A stretch of 64,000 nucleotides of DNA, from contig NC_019748.1 of the NCBI RefSeq assembly GCF_000317575.1, positions 884,001 to 948,000 on the forward strand, read 5' to 3'. The notes below the pieces were generated by a model. It did no database searches. It saw only the letters and a program-made list of their open reading frames with translations, and was not told the origin of the DNA. Source of the stretch: Stanieria cyanosphaera PCC 7437. Its GTDB lineage: Bacteria > Cyanobacteriota > Cyanobacteriia > Cyanobacteriales > Xenococcaceae. Made by a program: the position numbers and the translations under genes. Every line of letters begins with the position of its first letter. Positions within the stretch are counted from its first letter, which is position 1. Positions 51,790-61,313 of the stretch are shown here, piece after piece.

Positions 51790-51861
51790 TGGGGTGTAGC
51801 CAAGCGGTAAGGCAGCGGGTTTTGGTCCCGCCATTCCTAGGTTCGAATCCTAGCACCCCAG
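51790..51861 (+). tRNA. tRNA-Gln (anticodon TTG)
   Basis: 72 bases, full cloverleaf: acceptor stem TGGGGTG (51790-51796) with CACCCCA (51854-51860), discriminator G; anticodon stem GCGGG/CCCGC with loop TTTTGGT reading TTG; T-arm CTAGG-TTCGAAT-CCTAG. CCA is not encoded. A T-tract follows. Confidence 0.95.
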
Positions 51862-52409
51862 TAAGTTTTTTTTGTGTATAGCTAAGATTTTCACCCAGAA
51901 ATGTCAAAACCAAAGCATCATTTCGCTCAGTAACCCTCACCCTACCCCCACACAGAAACAGTCTTCATCAACTCTTTAATTGACATTCGGCAGAAATAAA
52001 AAAATGGCTGAATAATTAATTTGAGAAAGAAGTTGATGATATGCTGAGAAGCATGAAACCATCAACATCACAAATCTAAGTATAAAACCTAGATCATTAT
52101 CGATAAGACTTATCAACCGTAATTATTCGCTTAATAAGCCTAACTCTACCCTTAACCAAAAACAAAAAAAGAAAGTTTTTTTTTCGCTCACTTGTTCTTA
52201 ACGAGATTACAAAGATTCAAGTTCTACTGCACCCGTAAAATAATTTTTAGATTAACCCCCATAGCATATTATAAAAAAATTAAATATTACAAATTATGTG
52301 ACGATTTGTTGGTAAAACAATTAAAAGTCAAAAAAATTTAGATTAAATTCGCTTTGATAGACCATCTTTTGCTAAAATAGCTTGGGTCAATCAGATAAAT
52401 TGAGATTCT
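51862..52409. other. Gene-free spacer
   Basis: 548 bases between tRNA-Gln and the DprA-like gene. A few short frames, none with a credible product. Runs of A/T near 52160-52190. Nothing else supported. Confidence 0.5.
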
Positions 52410-52913
52410 TTGAGTCAATCACTAGATATTACTACAATCGACACATTAACCCAAGAACTAGCAGCAATTCAGCAAACTGGTTCTCGTAGAATTGCTTTAT
52501 TGGGTTCTCGCCATGTTCCGATCATGCATCAGCAATTAATTGAAATGATGAGCTATGCTTTGGCGTTAGCCGGTAATCGCATAGTTACTTCTGGTGCTAC
52601 AGGAACAAATTCAGCAGCAATTAAAGGAGTTATGCGTGCTGATCCTAATCTGTTGACAGTGATTTTACCCCAAAGTTTGGAACGACAACCAAGGGAATCT
52701 CAAGAACAACTTAAACAGGTGATTCATTTGGTAGAAAATTCCGAAAATAATCATTTATCATTGGGTGAAGCTAGTGCCTTGTGTAATCGGGAAATTATCA
52801 ATCGCTGTCAGCAATTAATTTGTTTTGCTTTTCATGACAGTCACACTTTGCTACAAAGTTGTGAAGAAGCCGAAGAACAACGTAAGTTAGTTACTTTATT
52901 TTATTTCGATTAA
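52410..52913 (+). CDS. DprA/LOG-like Rossmann-fold protein
   Basis: 167 residues starting with TTG at 52410. Single Rossmann-type domain: R-I-A-L-L-G-S-R-H-V near residue 28, N-R-I-V-T-S-G-A-T-G-T-N-S-A-A-I-K-G, and P-Q-S-L-E-R-Q-P. The SGGAxGxD-like segment resembles the DprA/SMF nucleotide-binding core that loads RecA on single-stranded DNA, but the protein is half the size of DprA and lacks its other domains. Cyanobacteria commonly carry this short form; role unproven. Terminator follows. Confidence 0.7.
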   Translation: MSQSLDITTIDTLTQELAAIQQTGSRRIALLGSRHVPIMHQQLIEMMSYALALAGNRIVTSGATGTNSAAIKGVMRADPNLLTVILPQSLERQPRESQEQLKQVIHLVENSENNHLSLGEASALCNREIINRCQQLICFAFHDSHTLLQSCEEAEEQRKLVTLFYFD

Positions 52914-52934
52914 ATTGTAGTTAACAAGATTATT

Positions 52935-52971
52935 CCCCGCGAATTTTTTTGATAATTTGGCGGGTTTTTTT
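52935..52971 (+). terminator. Rho-independent terminator of the DprA-like gene
   Basis: CCCCGCGAA pairs with TTTGGCGGG around an AT loop, then TTTTTTT. 21 bases after the stop. Confidence 0.8.
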
Positions 52972-53016
52972 ATGAGTAAAAATTTAATAAAAAATCTTCG
53001 AGTCAACTTTATTGAT

Positions 53017-53034
53017 AACTATTCAAGCGGACTT
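53017..53034. repeat. Inverted copy of the 9745 repeat
   Basis: AACTATTCAAGCGGACTT is the exact reverse complement of 9745-9762, beside the Uma2 gene. 43 kb apart. Confidence 0.6.
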
Positions 53035-53100
53035 GATAAGTATTAGTTTTTGATTAATCATAAAAATATCAATAAAAAAATCCCTCTAACATTTTGAATC

Positions 53101-53523
53101 ATGTCTGAATCTATTAGCTCTCAATTGACTCTTGATCAAGCTGTAAAACTTCTGAAAAGATACAGTTGCCTTCCTTCTCAAACCGTTGAATCTCAAGAAC
53201 AAAACCAACAACTGCGCCAAGCTTTATTACTTGTTACCAGTGAATCGGAATGGGAAAACTTAGGAATTTGTGCTGAAAATACCAGTAATGCGATCGCAAC
53301 TTTAAGAAGTTATTTGCAAGCTTTAGGTTACAATGCTAATCTCAATTTTGCAGAAATTCCTAGTTTAAATGAATCGGTTTATCTTAAATTTAATACTCAA
53401 AAAATGTCTTATTATGTAGATCGTTACACAGGTGAGTATCGTGGTGTTTTGATTTCTTGCCAAGGTGAACAGGAAAATATTATTGGTACTTACGGTTATT
53501 TTCCTCTAGATTTATTTGGATAA
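53101..53523 (+). CDS. DUF1824 family protein
   Basis: 140 residues of a cyanobacteria/plastid-lineage family. Typical ending: V-Y-L-K-F-N-T-Q-K-M-S-Y-Y-V-D-R-Y-T-G-E-Y-R-G-V-L-I-S-C-Q, then Y-G-Y-F-P-L-D-L-F. Small alpha/beta protein, no signal. Function unknown. The YjbQ gene follows after 5 bases, so both form an operon. Confidence 0.8.
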   Translation: MSESISSQLTLDQAVKLLKRYSCLPSQTVESQEQNQQLRQALLLVTSESEWENLGICAENTSNAIATLRSYLQALGYNANLNFAEIPSLNESVYLKFNTQKMSYYVDRYTGEYRGVLISCQGEQENIIGTYGYFPLDLFG

Positions 53524-53528
53524 AAAAA

Positions 53529-53945
53529 ATGATTTATCAAGAACAAATTACTATTAAAACTAAACCTAATGGTGATATGCACGATATTACCAAAGAAGTC
53601 AATCAGGTTGTTAAGCGATCGCAAATTACTACAGGTATAACTCATATTTTTAATATTGGTAGTACTGCTGCGATTGGAACAATTGAATTTGAACCAGGAC
53701 TGCAACAAGATTTACCAGCAATTTTAAATAAATTAATGCCTCCTAGTCGCGAATATGGACACGAACAAACCTGGCATGATGGCAATGGACATTCTCATTT
53801 ACAAGCAACCATATTAGGACCTGAAATTACGATTCCTGTTGGGAATGGCAAATTAATTTTAGGTACTTGGCAGCAAATCTTTCATCTCGAATGTGATGTA
53901 AAACCAAGACAAAGACAAATTGTCATAACTATTTATGGAGAATAA
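53529..53945 (+). CDS. YjbQ/UPF0047 family protein
   Basis: 138 residues, one-domain beta-alpha protein: H-D-I-T-K-E-V, T-G-I-T-H-I-F-N-I-G-S-T-A-A-I-G, W-H-D-G-N-G-H-S-H-L-Q-A-T-I-L-G-P and the C-terminal W-Q-Q-I-F-H-L-E-C-D. Members show weak thiamine-phosphate synthase activity in vitro; the cellular role is not settled. Conserved His residues suggest a metal site. In operon with DUF1824. Confidence 0.88.
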   Translation: MIYQEQITIKTKPNGDMHDITKEVNQVVKRSQITTGITHIFNIGSTAAIGTIEFEPGLQQDLPAILNKLMPPSREYGHEQTWHDGNGHSHLQATILGPEITIPVGNGKLILGTWQQIFHLECDVKPRQRQIVITIYGE

Positions 53946-54120
53946 ATTTATATTTAACTAGTCTAAAATGAACTTGTAGCTTACATATTTTGCATCAAAT
54001 TAATCCTAAAAATTCATGAAGTTATTACGAGTCGATAATTATTAATTCTTTTGTGACGTTTAACTCTTAGGGTCAATGTTTTAAGTATAAGTTAAATTAT
54101 CTTTTAGCTTGTATTAATCA

Positions 54121-55509
54121 ATGTCTCTGAAGAAATATCTCTTTGTTGCAACTATTAGTTGTTTTTTCTTGTTTGCTTTACCTACAAACTCTGCTCTAGC
54201 GCAAGCAACTGCTAATAGTAATCCAATTGACTTGGGTGATACAACCTGGATGTTAATCTCTACAGCTTTAGTTCTTTTGATGACTCCAGGCTTGGCATTT
54301 TTTTATGGGGGATTAGTGCGTTCTCGTAACGTCCTTAATACCATGATGATGAGTTTAGTGGCCATGGGACTGATTGGAGTAACTTGGTGTTTATGGGGTT
54401 ATAGTCTGGCGTTTGATGTTAATGGTATTGATGCTAATCATCCTTTTGGGCAAGGAATTGAGGCTTTTATTGGTGGATTAGATTGGGTTTTTCTAAATGG
54501 TGTAACAGCAGCTGAACCCGATCCCATTGGTTATGCGCCTACTGTTCCTCATCAATTGTTTATGGCATATCAGATGACTTTTGCCATTATTACTCCTGCT
54601 TTGATCTCTGGTGCTATTGTTGAGCGAATTAATTTTAAAGCCTATTTTTGGTTTTTATTATTGTGGTCTACTTTTATTTATTCTCCTCTGGCTCACTGGG
54701 TATGGGGAAGAGGTTGGATTGGTGCATCGGGAGCTTTGGATTTTGCGGGAGGAACAGTAGTACACATTAGTTCTGGTGTGTCTGCGGTAGTTGCTGCTTG
54801 GGTAATTGGTTCGCGTCGAGGTTTTATGACACAGCCTTACGCACCGCATAATGTTCCTTTTGTGTTATTAGGTATTGGTTTACTTTGGTTTGGTTGGTTT
54901 GGTTTTAATGGTGGAAGTGCTTTAGCTTCAGGCTCTTTAGCAACAACTGCTTTTGTTAATACGCTGATTGCTTCGGCTGCTGGTGGATTAACTTGGCTAA
55001 TTGTGGAATGGGTTTATCGAGGAAAACCGACTGCGATAGGAATTGCTAGTGGATTTTTAGCTGGTTTGGTAGGAATTACTCCTGGTGCTGGTTTTGTGCT
55101 TCCTATTGGTGCAATTTTAATGGGTTCGATTACGGCGGTTGGTTGTTTTTTTGCGGTTAGTTTAAGAGCTAAATTAAAGTTTGATGATTCCCTTGATACT
55201 TTTCCGATTCATGGTGTGGGTGGCACGATAGGAGCATTATTAACTGGTGTGTTTGCTACTAATGGTTTGCTATTTGGCAATCCAGGATTGTTGTGGACTC
55301 AATTTGTTGGCGTTGCTGCTACTTATATTTTTGCTGCGGTTGGTACATTGATTATTTTGAAGTTTTTGAGTTTATTTATGAAGTTGAGGGTGGATCAAGA
55401 AACCGAACAACAAGGTTTAGATGTGCCTCAACATGGTGAAGAAGCTTATGGACAAGATTTTGAATTTACTTCTTTATCTATGAATGAATTTTCCAATGAA
55501 CCTCAATAA
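54121..55509 (+). CDS. amt: Ammonium transporter (Amt family)
   Basis: 462 residues. Signal peptide-like N-terminus (about 1-28), 11 membrane helices, and the Amt blocks: D-T-T-W-M-L-I-S-T-A-L-V-L-L-M-T-P-G-L-A-F-F-Y-G-G-L-V-R, D-F-A-G-G-T-V-V-H-I-S-S-G, W-F-G-W-F-G-F-N-G-G-S-A-L and F-P-I-H-G-V-G-G-T-I-G-A. The twin His of the pore are present (V-H-I and I-H-G). Takes up ammonium; usually NtcA-controlled, but no exact NtcA box was seen. A cytosolic tail of ~45 residues ends the protein. Confidence 0.95.
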   Translation: MSLKKYLFVATISCFFLFALPTNSALAQATANSNPIDLGDTTWMLISTALVLLMTPGLAFFYGGLVRSRNVLNTMMMSLVAMGLIGVTWCLWGYSLAFDVNGIDANHPFGQGIEAFIGGLDWVFLNGVTAAEPDPIGYAPTVPHQLFMAYQMTFAIITPALISGAIVERINFKAYFWFLLLWSTFIYSPLAHWVWGRGWIGASGALDFAGGTVVHISSGVSAVVAAWVIGSRRGFMTQPYAPHNVPFVLLGIGLLWFGWFGFNGGSALASGSLATTAFVNTLIASAAGGLTWLIVEWVYRGKPTAIGIASGFLAGLVGITPGAGFVLPIGAILMGSITAVGCFFAVSLRAKLKFDDSLDTFPIHGVGGTIGALLTGVFATNGLLFGNPGLLWTQFVGVAATYIFAAVGTLIILKFLSLFMKLRVDQETEQQGLDVPQHGEEAYGQDFEFTSLSMNEFSNEPQ

Positions 55510-55689
55510 TACTAAATCCTGTTTAGAGACAATACCTAAAAGCAAGATCAAGGCAGAAGTATTTGAGCCTAATTAAAACCTTTGCTCAAAAGTATGTTTT
55601 GATAATCGAATTTCGTATAAAATCTCTTTAAACTTCAAAAAAGCGATCGCTTTTGTACGAGCGAACCTCTCGCTTTAACCAACATTTCA

Positions 55690-57648
55690 TTAGATTACTT
55701 TAGATACAATTTGTTCTTCTAGAGGTGCATCAGGATTTGCGATCGCAATTCTTTTTTCTCGATTCAATTCTGTGATTAATTGTTCAATTTGTTGTTCGGC
55801 TAGCTCAAGTTTTTGTTGTTGAACTTGTAAGATTAATTGTTGTTTACCGATGATTTGATTGACTTGGACTAGATTAAAAATTAAGTCTTTAATTGCTAGA
55901 ATGTCAAGTTTGTCTGTTGCTTTTTTCAAAGGACTAATTACTATACCTAATTCCTGTAATAATCTACATTGTTTTAAAACTTGATTATCCCGAACTAAAA
56001 TTTGTAATTGGGGTAAAGTAATAATTTTTGAACCTAAAACTAAATCTCCTGCGATCGCTTCATTGGCTAAACGATAATAGGTTTTTAAATAATAGATTGA
56101 ATCTAGTTCTGCGGTCAAATGACGATGAGAGGAATTGTGGAAGATATTGCTAAATATTTGATAACATTTATTTTTTGGCGTACCTAAATTTTCTCCTCTT
56201 ATTAAAATTAAATTATATTGAGGATGAAGTTTAATTGCTTGTTGACAAGCTTTCATGGCAAAAACAAAACTTTTTAAGCTTGGTTCTTCATTCCATAAAA
56301 TTGCCAATTTCTGTTTTTTTCTGGGTAATTGATAACAAAAAGAATAACTAGTATATTTACCAGATATAAATTTGGTATCAATAATTGGTATTGTTAAAGC
56401 CTCCATAACTCGAACAAGCATTTTTAGCAATTCTTGGGAAGAAAACTGACGAATTCGAGTGATACTTGCTTGAGTTTTTTGATATTCTTGTTGCCAGAGT
56501 AATTGAAAAGCTGCTGTTAAATTTTCTTCTACTTCTGCTTGTCCAGTTTTATAAGTTAACCATAGTTTATTAGCTAAAGCGAGGGAATCTCTTAAATTAG
56601 CTTTGTTACCAGGATAAGCATTTGTTAATTGTTGTTGCTCAAAAGGTTCTATTGGTGAAGTCGGTTGAGGTTTTGCTTGAGCATGAAGAGGAGCAAGACG
56701 ACTATGCCACAGTGCTTCTACTTGATTTAAATTAATTTGTTTGAGAGTAATTGTTTGTTCAATTCGAGCTAAATCTGATTGAGGTAAATTAGCTTTTCAT
56801 GTCACAAACTGATTGCGAGTAATACTAATAATAATCAAAAAGTTTTTTAAATTATCATTGTGAATAGTGGTATTAATATTAAATACTGAACTAATATCAA
56901 AACTGCCTTCAGTATTACGATAAGTTTCTACCTGGTCAAAACAAATAACTATTGGTTGATTAACTTCAGCAATTCTGCCTAAATTACCAATAATTCCCCT
57001 AGCTGCTTCTTCCGTATCAATAATACTACTAACACCTAATTTTTTTAGGTCTTCTTCAGCTAAATTTTCTCCTCGTAACCAGTCACAAGCAAGGAAATAT
57101 AAGTTTGGTTGAGTAAGTTGATATAAAATTGTAAAAAAATCTTTTGCCTGATAAATTCCCGTCGGATAAGCACTGCGAAAATTGAGAATAAATAAACCTT
57201 TTTCGCCCAATATTTGTTTCATTAAACTGCGGTTTTGTAACTCAATTAAATTTTTTAACCAACGAATTAATTGAGCTTCTTCTTCTCCTTCTGGAGTATG
57301 CATTAAACTATCTACAGTGTATCGAAGTGTATGTCGCCAAATACAATCACTACTAGGACAAGGATCGATATAGGCAAACAACGCTTGTGAATTAAATTTT
57401 CGTTTTAAACGTCCTAATAAATAACTTTTACCACAACCAGAATCACCCGTTAATAAAATAGTACGAGTAGCATGATCCTTGATAACCAGATTAAAAATAT
57501 TTTTAATTTGTATAATTTCTTCTTGATGAATTGATTCAATATTAGTAATTAAAATTTGTAGATTGTTTGTCCAAAAGTTGCCAGTTTTAAAAGTAACTGG
57601 CTCGAAAGGATTTGCTTCTTTTTGAATAATTTCTGTTAAAGTTGCCAC
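55690..57648 (-). pseudogene. AAA-type ATPase gene interrupted by one in-frame TGA
   Basis: The frame runs from ATG at 57648 to a TGA at 56799-56797, and continues in the same frame without another stop to 55690. The 366 bases from 56796 to 56431 encode an ordinary-looking protein (K-A-N-L-P-Q-S-D-L-A-R-I-E-Q onwards) that joins the 246-residue downstream part. The first half has Walker A (T-G-D-S-G-C-G-K-S, about 66-74) and Walker B (V-I-C-F-D-Q-V-E). The whole would be about 652 codons. One base (TGG to TGA) would explain it; sequencing error or read-through are alternatives. Downstream domain unknown. Confidence 0.75.
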
Positions 57649-57993
57649 ACCACTACCTCTACACTTGGATTTATTCCCACTGCTATCTCAATTGAGATTA
57701 AGCTTGTATTATTCTCTACTGAATTGTAAACTACCTTCAAAAATAATTTGAAATTATACCGTTTCTTATAGTTGTTATCTACAATCAATATCTTGGTCTT
57801 TGTTAATGCTTGACGGTTGATATATCAATCGGAAATGATTTATAAAAAATTATATTGCCTATTGCCTCCTGCCTATCCCAAGTGATTAAGTTACAACTAA
57901 AATACGACTGCTATAATTAATTGAGATATAGCTCATGAGTCGAATAATTTTTATATATTGTTTTTTTTGAATGTAAAGGTAATTATAAATTTC
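57649..57993. other. Spacer between the ATPase and winged-helix genes
   Basis: 345 bases with no gene. It has a GC-poor segment with TTGCCTATTGCCTCCTGCC repeats near 57855 and ATATAGCTCATGAGTC, a weak match to MITE ends. Probably the ATPase promoter. Confidence 0.4.
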
Positions 57994-58833
57994 TCAATTG
58001 ACAATTAAAAAAAATAATCTACCACCAATAGTTTGGGGAATCCCAGCATTAATTTGTGATTGACTATAATTTTCTGCTACTAATAAAGAACTCAATTCAA
58101 GTTTGTCTTGTTTTTGTAATCGATAAAGTGATGCATCTAATTCTTCTCTAGACAAAGGTGGTTGTAACTTTTCTCTAAGATAAAAAATAGGTAAATAATT
58201 ATCTGTGCCTAATTCTCGATCTAAATCAATAATTGTTTTTAGAATATCTTCATCAGTTGGAATTGTTTGTTTAATTGTAGGTAAAAGTTCAAGCTTTTCA
58301 GAAGTACAATTTAACTCTGAGGTTGACAAAAAAAATTTTCGTAAAAAATATAGATAATTATTTAATAAATCTAAACTTAAAACAGAATGATGACCTTTAC
58401 AATTATATTCTTTGATTAAATATTCTTTACCTTGTTCAGTTAAATAAACCTGTTTAATTTTCGTAGTTGCTGCAACAATCAAACCTCGTTTAATTAAACT
58501 ATTAACTAATTGTTGCCGATAACTAACAGGAGTTATCTTAATTATTTGAGGAGTAATAGGTTTTTGAGCGCAAGCAGTAAGAATGGTTGACTCATCATGA
58601 TTCAGGGGTAAACCAGTTGAGTTTAGTTTTAATAACGCTTTTCCTGAAGGACTTAATTTAATTTTAATTAATTCTTCTTGACATTCTATCAAATTGCGAT
58701 CGCGTAATTTACGGCAAATACTTTCTACCTCGGTAATTTTAGTTTTACTACTAGGCTCGAGTTCTGTAATTGTTCCATGATAATCAGGTTTTCCTAATAA
58801 TTTAAGTAATAATTTTAGTTCTTTAACTTCCAT
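57994..58833 (-). CDS. Multi winged-helix protein upstream of the ATPase
   Basis: 279 residues with at least three winged-helix-like units: residues about 1-75 (V-E-S-I-C-R-K-L-R-D-R-N-L-I-E), about 80-150 (Y-R-Q-Q-L-V-N-S-L-I-K-R-G-L-I-V-A-A-T-T-K-I-K-Q-V-Y-L-T-E-Q-G-K-E-Y-L) and a C-terminal unit (about 205-265; L-R-E-K-L-Q-P-P-L-S-R-E-E-L-D-A-S-L-Y-R-L). No transmembrane part. A DNA-contacting partner of the ATPase is plausible. Function unknown. Confidence 0.62.
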   Translation of the reverse strand: MEVKELKLLLKLLGKPDYHGTITELEPSSKTKITEVESICRKLRDRNLIECQEELIKIKLSPSGKALLKLNSTGLPLNHDESTILTACAQKPITPQIIKITPVSYRQQLVNSLIKRGLIVAATTKIKQVYLTEQGKEYLIKEYNCKGHHSVLSLDLLNNYLYFLRKFFLSTSELNCTSEKLELLPTIKQTIPTDEDILKTIIDLDRELGTDNYLPIFYLREKLQPPLSREELDASLYRLQKQDKLELSSLLVAENYSQSQINAGIPQTIGGRLFFLIVN

Positions 58834-58940
58834 GTTTGCTCAAGCATGAAACACTGAAAAGCTTCTTGATCAGAAAACTTAACACAAAACTGTCAATTAA
58901 TACTTTTAGTATTGTGTAGCTCAAAAATTTATTATTGAGA

Positions 58941-59879
58941 TTAAAAAAACTTTATTTTTGAGGGAAATAATACTTCTGTTCCTGGAATATGTCCAAATAT
59001 TTTTAAAGAATATTCTATTAGTTCTTCATGATTAAATAATTGACGATATTGGTCATGATCAAGCAACTGTTTCCAGCGATTGTTTACATCCATTTGATTA
59101 GCTTTACCATCTAAGTTACGACCATCAAAAGAACTACCTCCACCACAACCAGAAACATTATCAATTCCAGCATCAGTAAAATTTATATCTAGTTGCTTGG
59201 CTATTTCTTGCCGATAATCTTTATTTTGTACCCATAAATTATAATTAATGCAAACTTTATTATGTTGTAAATAATTAGTTTCATTTAAAAATTCTCTGGC
59301 ATAATCTAGCCATAACTCTATTGATGTTTTAGTTTTAGATTTAGTAGCTAAAAAATTATTTTTGATTCGACTAGCAAATAAATTAAAAGGATCTCTAATG
59401 ATTAATACATCGTATCTTTTGTTTGTTTTGCCTAGATATAAATCATGTTTAGATTCAAATAACTGACTAAATATTTTTTCTAATTCATAGTCTTCATAAC
59501 TATAAAGCAAACAATCTTTAGGAGTAAGCTCGCCTTTAACCTGTTGTTTAAAATTATTAATTGACCATTGATGTTGAGGAAAATAGTAACTTAAATTTTG
59601 ATATTTATATCGATAAGGATTTTCATTGACTTTAACATTGTTAAGATGCCAAACACTTCCTTCTTGTTGGGCTTGCATCCAGGAAAGAATAGCATGATTA
59701 CCAGTTCTTCTCATGCCAGCTATTCTAATTTCTTTTTGATTAACAGTTTTTAACCAATAATCTTTTTTAAAAATATTCCTGAATAAATCTTCTGCTTCAT
59801 TATTAACTTTCTGTGAGAAAGTATGCCAAGCAAAACCTGGTTGATTAATTACCTTAGAAATTAAATTAATATAATTCAT
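58941..59879 (-). CDS. Sulfotransferase-like protein
   Basis: 312 residues with a P-loop-like PAPS site at about 53-67 (I-A-G-M-R-R-T-G-N-H-A-I-L-S-W) and a 3'-phosphate-type segment (V-L-I-I-R-D-P-F-N-L-F-A-S-R). It probably transfers sulfate to an extracellular sugar or other small acceptor; acceptor unknown. The C-terminus is long. Its GT2 neighbour on the same strand suggests surface polysaccharide modification. Confidence 0.7.
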   Translation of the reverse strand: MNYINLISKVINQPGFAWHTFSQKVNNEAEDLFRNIFKKDYWLKTVNQKEIRIAGMRRTGNHAILSWMQAQQEGSVWHLNNVKVNENPYRYKYQNLSYYFPQHQWSINNFKQQVKGELTPKDCLLYSYEDYELEKIFSQLFESKHDLYLGKTNKRYDVLIIRDPFNLFASRIKNNFLATKSKTKTSIELWLDYAREFLNETNYLQHNKVCINYNLWVQNKDYRQEIAKQLDINFTDAGIDNVSGCGGGSSFDGRNLDGKANQMDVNNRWKQLLDHDQYRQLFNHEELIEYSLKIFGHIPGTEVLFPSKIKFF

Positions 59880-60020
59880 AACTAACGAATCTAATAATTA
59901 TTAAAAAAAGTAAATTACCCTTATATACAGTTATCAATTAACTATCAACTAAAAACAGTAGGTAATCGAAGTAACACTATCACAACAATAAACAATAACT
60001 ATATTACTTTAAAACAAAAA

Positions 60021-61010
60021 TTATCCAGCAACTTGTCTTACTTTTTCTGAATAATCTTTTGCACGAAAATATCGAAAGAATTGTAAAGCAAACTGTCGCC
60101 AACTTAAAGGTAAATAAGACATAAATAAACCAATTTTAGTGCGCAAAGAACTTCCTAAAATCTGTTGAGATTGTTGTAGTAATTCTCTCCCTTTAATAAC
60201 TTCTCCCTTTTCAATTAATCTTAATCCTAAGCCTTGCTGAATACCAGCCAACTTTTGTAATCTGATTTGGGCTAACTCTGGATCGTTAAAATGATAACTT
60301 TCAATGCAAAAAGCTTTAGCAGAAAGAAAATGAATATCCTGTTTTAAACTGGTTTGTGCGCCATGAAAACGATATTCCATTAATAACTCTGGTAAAAAAT
60401 AACCTTGTTTTCCTGCGATCGCTAGTCTAACTAAAAGATCGAAATCTTCGCAACCATCAGCTTGTGGACGCATATAATCTACTTCTTGCAAACAAGCACG
60501 ACGAAATAAAGTAGAACCAACTTGTAAACTTTGATGCAAAAAAGTCTCTCTCAATAAATCAGGGATTAATCCTTCTTTAAGACGAGATTTGCCCCATTTT
60601 TCCGAATTAGCTTGAGTAGCAACTTCATCTCTTTCACCTTGAGCATTAATAATCCAGTGATCGCTACAAACAAAATCAACTTCAGGATAAACATCCAAGA
60701 TCGCTACAGTTTTAGCCAAAAACTCAGGTGCGATCGCGTCATCGTCATCAAACTTAATAAAATAATCTCCTACTGCTGCATCAAAACCAGAACGCATATT
60801 ATGACTACGCCCGATATTTTGTGGATGTCGAATATAGCGTAGACGTACATCTTGCCACTGACTTACTATTTGAGGAGTATTATCAGTCGAACCATCATCG
60901 CAAATAATTACTTCAAAATCGCTATAAGTTTGTTGTAAAACGCTGTTAAGGGCATATTGAAGATAATTAGCACGATTATAAGTAGGAATTACAATAGTAA
61001 CTTTGGGCAT
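60021..61010 (-). CDS. GT2 family glycosyltransferase
   Basis: 329 residues, GT-A domain: T-I-V-I-P-T-Y-N-R-A, D-D-G-S-T-D-N-T-P-Q, and F-D-D-D-D-A-I-A-P as the D-x-D site, C-E-D-F-D-L-L-V-R (ED motif). No membrane helix; the last ~90 residues are helical and basic. Rhamnosyl- or glucosyl-type transfer to a surface glycan is likely. Lies 141 bases from the sulfotransferase-like gene on the same strand. Confidence 0.86.
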   Translation of the reverse strand: MPKVTIVIPTYNRANYLQYALNSVLQQTYSDFEVIICDDGSTDNTPQIVSQWQDVRLRYIRHPQNIGRSHNMRSGFDAAVGDYFIKFDDDDAIAPEFLAKTVAILDVYPEVDFVCSDHWIINAQGERDEVATQANSEKWGKSRLKEGLIPDLLRETFLHQSLQVGSTLFRRACLQEVDYMRPQADGCEDFDLLVRLAIAGKQGYFLPELLMEYRFHGAQTSLKQDIHFLSAKAFCIESYHFNDPELAQIRLQKLAGIQQGLGLRLIEKGEVIKGRELLQQSQQILGSSLRTKIGLFMSYLPLSWRQFALQFFRYFRAKDYSEKVRQVAG

Positions 61011-61313
61011 TGGTTCAACTAAGTCAAGCGAAGAATTAGTACTGTTATAACTTTTTAGTTTCCTCTCGTCTTCTTGAGAATTTGTTTATTTACACACAAC
61101 TTAGTATTAGAATCAGCAGCAGTTAAAAAGCTTGAATCATCTGTAACTTCTACTAAGTCAAAAATCAAAACTTATAAAGCATACGTTTTAAAAACAAATA
61201 AACTGTTAGCTTTTAGCCCAAAGCTTTCTAATTGTGTTCTATTCAATTGAAAAACGCAGTAAATTTTTTTTGTAACAGGTCTAATCAATAGGGCGCAATG
61301 CGCCCTGAAAAAA
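61011..61313. other. Gene-free spacer with terminator-like hairpin
   Basis: No gene. It contains AGGGCGC-AAT-GCGCCCT at 61291-61307 (see separate entry) and otherwise AT-rich sequence. Confidence 0.5.
61291..61307 (-). terminator. Hairpin after the GST gene
   Basis: AGGGCGC-AAT-GCGCCCT, perfect 7-bp GC stem seven bases past the stop at 61314. The U-tract is short, so efficiency is uncertain. Confidence 0.65.

Noticed and set aside
53946-54120. NtcA box upstream of amt
   Set aside because: Several GTA and TAC triplets but not with eight bases between them.
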